The notes beneath the pieces were generated by a model. It was not told where the DNA came from. It searched no databases and saw nothing but the letters and a program-made list of their open reading frames with translations. A DNA stretch of 35,327 bases from Peptoniphilus sp. (GTDB taxonomy: Bacteria > Bacillota > Clostridia > Tissierellales > Peptoniphilaceae), in contig NZ_JALEOV010000087.1 of assembly GCF_022767005.1 (NCBI RefSeq), forward strand, positions 1 to 35,327, read 5' to 3'. Position numbers and translations under genes: made by a program. This document shows, piece by piece, positions 32,874 through 35,327 of the stretch (position 1 is the first letter of the stretch; the number at the start of each line of letters is the position of its first letter).

Positions 32874-33593
32874 CTAAATAAGTCCCTCTTCTAAAAAACT
32901 AAAATATTTGTTGTCGCCAATAATTATGTGATCCAAAATTTTAATGTCAATAATATTCGATGCTTCAACAAGATTCTTTGTAAGATTAATATCTTCCTTT
33001 GAAGGGCTTGGGTCGCCCGTTGGATGATTATGTAATAAAATTATACTATGTGCATTGTCAAGAATTGCAGTTCTAAAAACTTCCCTCGCATGAACAATAG
33101 TCATGTTAATAGTCCCCTTTGAAATTTCTCTAACAAAATTTATTTCTTTTTTAGTGTTTAATGTCATAATTCTAAAATGTTCTTCTTCTAAAACGCTCAT
33201 TTCACTTAAAACATAATTTGCGGCAATAGAAGGTGATGTAATTTTAATCTTTGAATTGTAATTGCTAGAAGCAAGTCGCATTCCTAGTTGTACAGCAGCA
33301 ATAATCATAGCAGCTTTTGCTTCCCCAATTCCATCTACTTTCATCAAGTTTGAAAAATTTGCATTTTTAAGACTATTTAAACCTTCTTCATCATTTTCTG
33401 ATTTTAAACTTCTGAGAACTTTTTGAGCAGTATCAATTGCCGAACTGCCTGAATTTGTACCAGTTCTTATAATAAGAGCTAAAAGTTCAGCATTGGAAAG
33501 ATAATTTGGACCAAATTTTATTAGTTTTTCTTGAGGCCTTTCGTCTTCTGGCATTTCTTTTATTGTGTATTTTTCTGTTTCTCTTTCTTTCAT
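32874..33593 (-). CDS. radC: RadC/YkfG-family JAB-domain protein
   Basis: A 239-residue protein with an N-terminal helix-hairpin-helix (LMKVDGIGEAKAAMI, about 83-98) and a C-terminal JAB/MPN metalloprotease-like domain whose metal motif is HNHPTGDPSPSKED (His188, His190, Asp201). Despite the name, a direct DNA-repair role is doubted, and the real function is open. The ATG follows GGTGAT, which overlaps the maf stop. The maf-radC pair is common in Firmicutes, where mreBCD often follows; here an SGNH hydrolase and pilin genes follow instead. Confidence 0.95.
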   Translation of the reverse strand: MKERETEKYTIKEMPEDERPQEKLIKFGPNYLSNAELLALIIRTGTNSGSSAIDTAQKVLRSLKSENDEEGLNSLKNANFSNLMKVDGIGEAKAAMIIAAVQLGMRLASSNYNSKIKITSPSIAANYVLSEMSVLEEEHFRIMTLNTKKEINFVREISKGTINMTIVHAREVFRTAILDNAHSIILLHNHPTGDPSPSKEDINLTKNLVEASNIIDIKILDHIIIGDNKYFSFLEEGLI

Positions 33594-33597
33594 AAAA

Positions 33598-34173
33598 TCA
33601 CCATAGGCTAAAATTAAATAATTTTATTAAATCTCTATTTATCTTTCCTATTGGAAAGCCCACTATATTATAGTAATCTCCTTCTATTTTTTCCACCAAT
33701 AATGATCCCTTGCCCTGAATTCCATAGGCACCAGCTTTGTCTTTATATTCAAGGGTATCTAAATATTTTTCAATTTCGTCATCACTTAAATCATAAAATT
33801 TTACATTGGACTTTTCATAACTTACATATTTAATTTTTTCTGACAGTTTAAAAATCCCATAACCTGTGTAGACAGCATGAGTCTTTCCGCTTAAACTTTT
33901 AATCATTTTTCTTGCGTCTTCACGATTTTTAGGTTTGCCTAAGAGCAATCCATTTAATTCAACCAAAGTATCTGCAGATAAAATTATTTTATCAATATGT
34001 TCTTTTGCGACTTCAATTCCCTTTTCAAAGGCAAGGGCAGTTACAGTTGTACATGGAGAAAAAGAATCGTCTTTTACCTCGTTGATTTCTTTAGAAATTA
34101 CATCAAAATCTATAAAATTCGATAAAATTTCTCTCCTTCTAGGAGAACTTGACGCTAAAATAATTTTTTCCAT
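33598..34173 (-). CDS. maf: Maf-family nucleotide pyrophosphatase
   Basis: A 191-residue Maf protein. Landmarks are ILASSSPRRREIL (residues 5-17), LSADTLVELNG, LGKPKNREDA, LSGKTHAVYTGYGI and the C-terminal GDYYNIVGFPI. Maf proteins hydrolyse non-canonical or modified nucleoside triphosphates (dTTP/UTP/pseudo-UTP types) and influence septation. The ATG follows AGAGGTTGAA, which lies inside the end of the Gx transporter gene one base upstream. Confidence 0.96.
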   Translation of the reverse strand: MEKIILASSSPRRREILSNFIDFDVISKEINEVKDDSFSPCTTVTALAFEKGIEVAKEHIDKIILSADTLVELNGLLLGKPKNREDARKMIKSLSGKTHAVYTGYGIFKLSEKIKYVSYEKSNVKFYDLSDDEIEKYLDTLEYKDKAGAYGIQGKGSLLVEKIEGDYYNIVGFPIGKINRDLIKLFNFSLW

Positions 34174-34174
34174 T

Positions 34175-34684
34175 TCAACCTCTCTCTTTAGATATATTAG
34201 TATTTTTGACTACATAGATTGAAGTAAGCCCAACAAAATATCCTGTAAAAATCCCCAAAATTACAAGCAATGGTAGATATGCTAGTATTGCCGTAGTTTT
34301 CATAATGTAAGATGCAACTAATACTTGACCTAAATTATGAAAAAAAGAACCTATTTCACTAATTCCAATTAAAGACAAATATTTTTTCAAAAACTTATGA
34401 GAAATTATCATAGAAATTGAACTTAAAATTGCACCGCCCATGGAGAAAAAGAAACTCGAAACTGCACCAGTAACAAGAGCTAAGATCACAGTCTTAAAAA
34501 TAGAAACAAAAAAGCCCTCCTTATAACCTATGGAAACTATGATTACAAGCACAACAATATTTGACAATCCAAGTCTAGCACCGGGAATTGCAACTGGAAG
34601 TGGAAGTACACTTTCAAATAGCCCAAGGACAATTCCAATTGCACTAAGTAGCGATAAATAAATTAATTTTTTATTTCTTGTCAT
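34175..34684 (-). CDS. Gx transporter family membrane protein
   Basis: A 169-residue protein with five or six hydrophobic helices. LPVAIPGARLGLSNIVVL near residues 29-46 is the hallmark of the family once labelled heptaprenyl diphosphate synthase component I and now grouped as Gx transporters (ECF S-component-like). Substrate unknown. Its ATG overlaps the TGA of the NusG-II gene (ATGA), and the two are a conserved pair in many Firmicutes. The name 'heptaprenyl synthase' should not be trusted here, as there is no enzymatic motif. Confidence 0.88.
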   Translation of the reverse strand: MTRNKKLIYLSLLSAIGIVLGLFESVLPLPVAIPGARLGLSNIVVLVIIVSIGYKEGFFVSIFKTVILALVTGAVSSFFFSMGGAILSSISMIISHKFLKKYLSLIGISEIGSFFHNLGQVLVASYIMKTTAILAYLPLLVILGIFTGYFVGLTSIYVVKNTNISKERG

Positions 34685-35076
34685 TTTATAACCAAATCCA
34701 AATCATTGTCATTTCTTTTTTCAGAGACTATCTTAACAATAAGTCTATTGGGAAGACATATTATTGAATCACCGGGAATGCTAATTTTCCCCATTTTTAT
34801 GCAGATTTTATCTTTGCAATTAGATTCATGCATATGGACTTCTCCCTTTTCAATTACAACTTCATTTTTACCATAAACAGTATTTATATCAATTTTTTCA
34901 TCTGTATTCTTAGTTAGTGGAATCTCTTTAAACACTTTCCCATCAACAGTAATCACAACTTTTTTTGCAAGATTTGCATCCTCTTTAGGCAATTTATTTG
35001 TAAAAAAATAAATTAAAAAAGAAGCAATAACTATTAAAATAATAACTAAAATATCAGCTTTTTTTAACTTTACCAT
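34681..35076 (-). CDS. NusG domain II-containing membrane-anchored protein
   Basis: A 131-residue protein with one N-terminal membrane helix (about 8-25) and an extracytoplasmic NusG domain II-like fold (VVITVDGKVFKEIPL, NEVVIEKGEVHMHESNC, IPGDSIICLPNRLIVKI). Cysteines in ESNCKDKIC could bind a metal or form a disulphide. Function unknown. The ATG at 35076 has no ribosome site. It lies exactly seven bases after an extended -10, so the mRNA probably starts at or next to the A of the ATG (leaderless). It is the first gene of the long operon. Confidence 0.88.
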   Translation of the reverse strand: MVKLKKADILVIILIVIASFLIYFFTNKLPKEDANLAKKVVITVDGKVFKEIPLTKNTDEKIDINTVYGKNEVVIEKGEVHMHESNCKDKICIKMGKISIPGDSIICLPNRLIVKIVSEKRNDNDLDLVIK

Positions 35077-35082
35077 ATTTTT

Positions 35083-35091
35083 ATTATAGCA
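35083..35091 (-). promoter_or_regulatory. Extended -10 promoter of a leaderless operon
   Basis: On the minus strand TGCTATAAT (35091-35083), then AAAAAT, then ATG at 35076. The expected start site falls on the start codon. Two terminator-like hairpins upstream isolate it from rpmF, so this should be the main promoter of the 12-gene operon. Confidence 0.62.
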
Positions 35092-35128
35092 CAACTTTAG
35101 TATGAATTCTTAAAAGAAATTTTATAAT

Positions 35129-35173
35129 AAAAACTCTATAATATCTTGGATTATATCCGAAATATTATAGAGT
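35129..35173 (-). terminator. Long hairpin, second terminator of rpmF
   Basis: Arms ACTCTATAATAT (35133-35144) and ATATTATAGAGT (35162-35173) pair perfectly, and the inner GGAT/ATCC extends the stem nearly to a three-base loop. On the minus strand a T run follows. It stands about 15 bases beyond the first rpmF terminator. Confidence 0.65.
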
Positions 35174-35186
35174 AAAATTTTCGCAC

Positions 35187-35213
35187 AAAAAAAGTGAGAC
35201 CTAAGTCTCACTT
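35187..35213 (-). terminator. Intrinsic terminator of rpmF
   Basis: Stem AAGTGAGAC (35192-35200) with GTCTCACTT (35205-35213), four-base loop, followed on the minus strand by seven T. It starts right after the rpmF stop codon. Confidence 0.92.
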
Positions 35214-35215
35214 AA

Positions 35216-35327
35216 TTATTCAGCTTCTGCAACAATTTCTTTGCCTGCATAGTGTCCACATGATGGACAAACTCTATGAGGTAATTTCATTTCATGGCAG
35301 TTAGGACATTCAACTACTGTTGCTTTA
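35216..35327 (-). CDS. rpmF: 50S ribosomal protein L32 (5' part outside the window)
   Basis: The last 37 codons are present and translate to a typical L32 C-terminal half: [25 protein letters not shown], with the two CxxC pairs of the zinc-ribbon form, then GKEIVAEAE and stop. Full L32 has about 57-60 residues, so some 20 are missing at the window edge. It belongs to the large ribosomal subunit. Two hairpins follow the gene. Confidence 0.93.
   Translation of the reverse strand, partial: KATVVECPNCHEMKLPHRVCPSCGHYAGKEIVAEAE

Noticed and set aside
34175-34684. Heptaprenyl diphosphate synthase component I
   Set aside because: That family name is historical; the protein is a small membrane protein with no prenyl-transferase motif, so Gx transporter is the safer call.
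1-35327. CRISPR array, transposon, prophage or integron in the window
   Set aside because: No spaced identical repeats, transposase or integrase motifs, or phage structural genes were seen on either strand.

Overview
The window is about 35.3 kb of AT-rich DNA with long A/T intergenic tracts, strong GGAGG-type ribosome sites and some TTG and GTG starts. The gene content is housekeeping: SpoVG, CarD, a T-box-controlled ileS, CBS-DRTGG pyrophosphatase, a butyrate-type CoA-transferase, and L32 close to a NusG-II/maf/radC operon. This fits an anaerobic low-GC Firmicute, probably the Clostridia/Tissierellia side (a Peptoniphilaceae-like organism is my best guess, by inference only). I see no rRNA, tRNA, CRISPR array, insertion sequence or prophage gene, and no gene-free stretch over 300 bases.

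Left part (1-5.9 kb): the end of an OmpR-type response regulator gene, the fluoride channel crcB, an NCS2 nucleobase permease, alanine racemase, spoVG and murC. The last two are divergent. Most of these units carry extended -10 promoters (TGnTATAAT) and intrinsic terminators.

Middle (5.9-24.3 kb), almost all on the minus strand: a secreted phosphodiester-glycosidase-like protein with an Asn-rich tail; a class V aminotransferase; carD-yacL, where yacL appears to start at ATT; a unit arsR - AddA-like helicase/nuclease - CoA-transferase; then a SAF-domain oxidoreductase, an Rrf2 regulator and a T-box-controlled ileS. The IleRS is type 2 and has the altered GIHH signature linked to mupirocin hyper-resistance. 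A BaiN/HI0933-like flavoprotein with an almost leaderless promoter diverges from the plus-strand pyrophosphatase gene.

Right part (24.3-35.3 kb), minus strand: a short unit of pyrC, a DUF4153 membrane protein and an unknown protein ending in a His/Cys metal-binding-like tail. Before it lies a long, tightly packed 12-gene operon. It runs from an apparently leaderless NusG-II gene through a Gx transporter, maf, radC, an SGNH hydrolase, a PilO-like protein, four prepilin-like proteins in the order H-I-J-K, efp and an acidic CD1247-like protein. The end of rpmF and two tandem hairpins close the window.

The most unusual content is the pseudopilin quartet with its PilO-like and SGNH partners but no pilus motor, major pilin or prepilin peptidase in view. 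Also notable are the leaderless and ATT start signals, the IleRS2 signature, and the His/Cys-tailed unknown protein beside a DUF4153 membrane protein.
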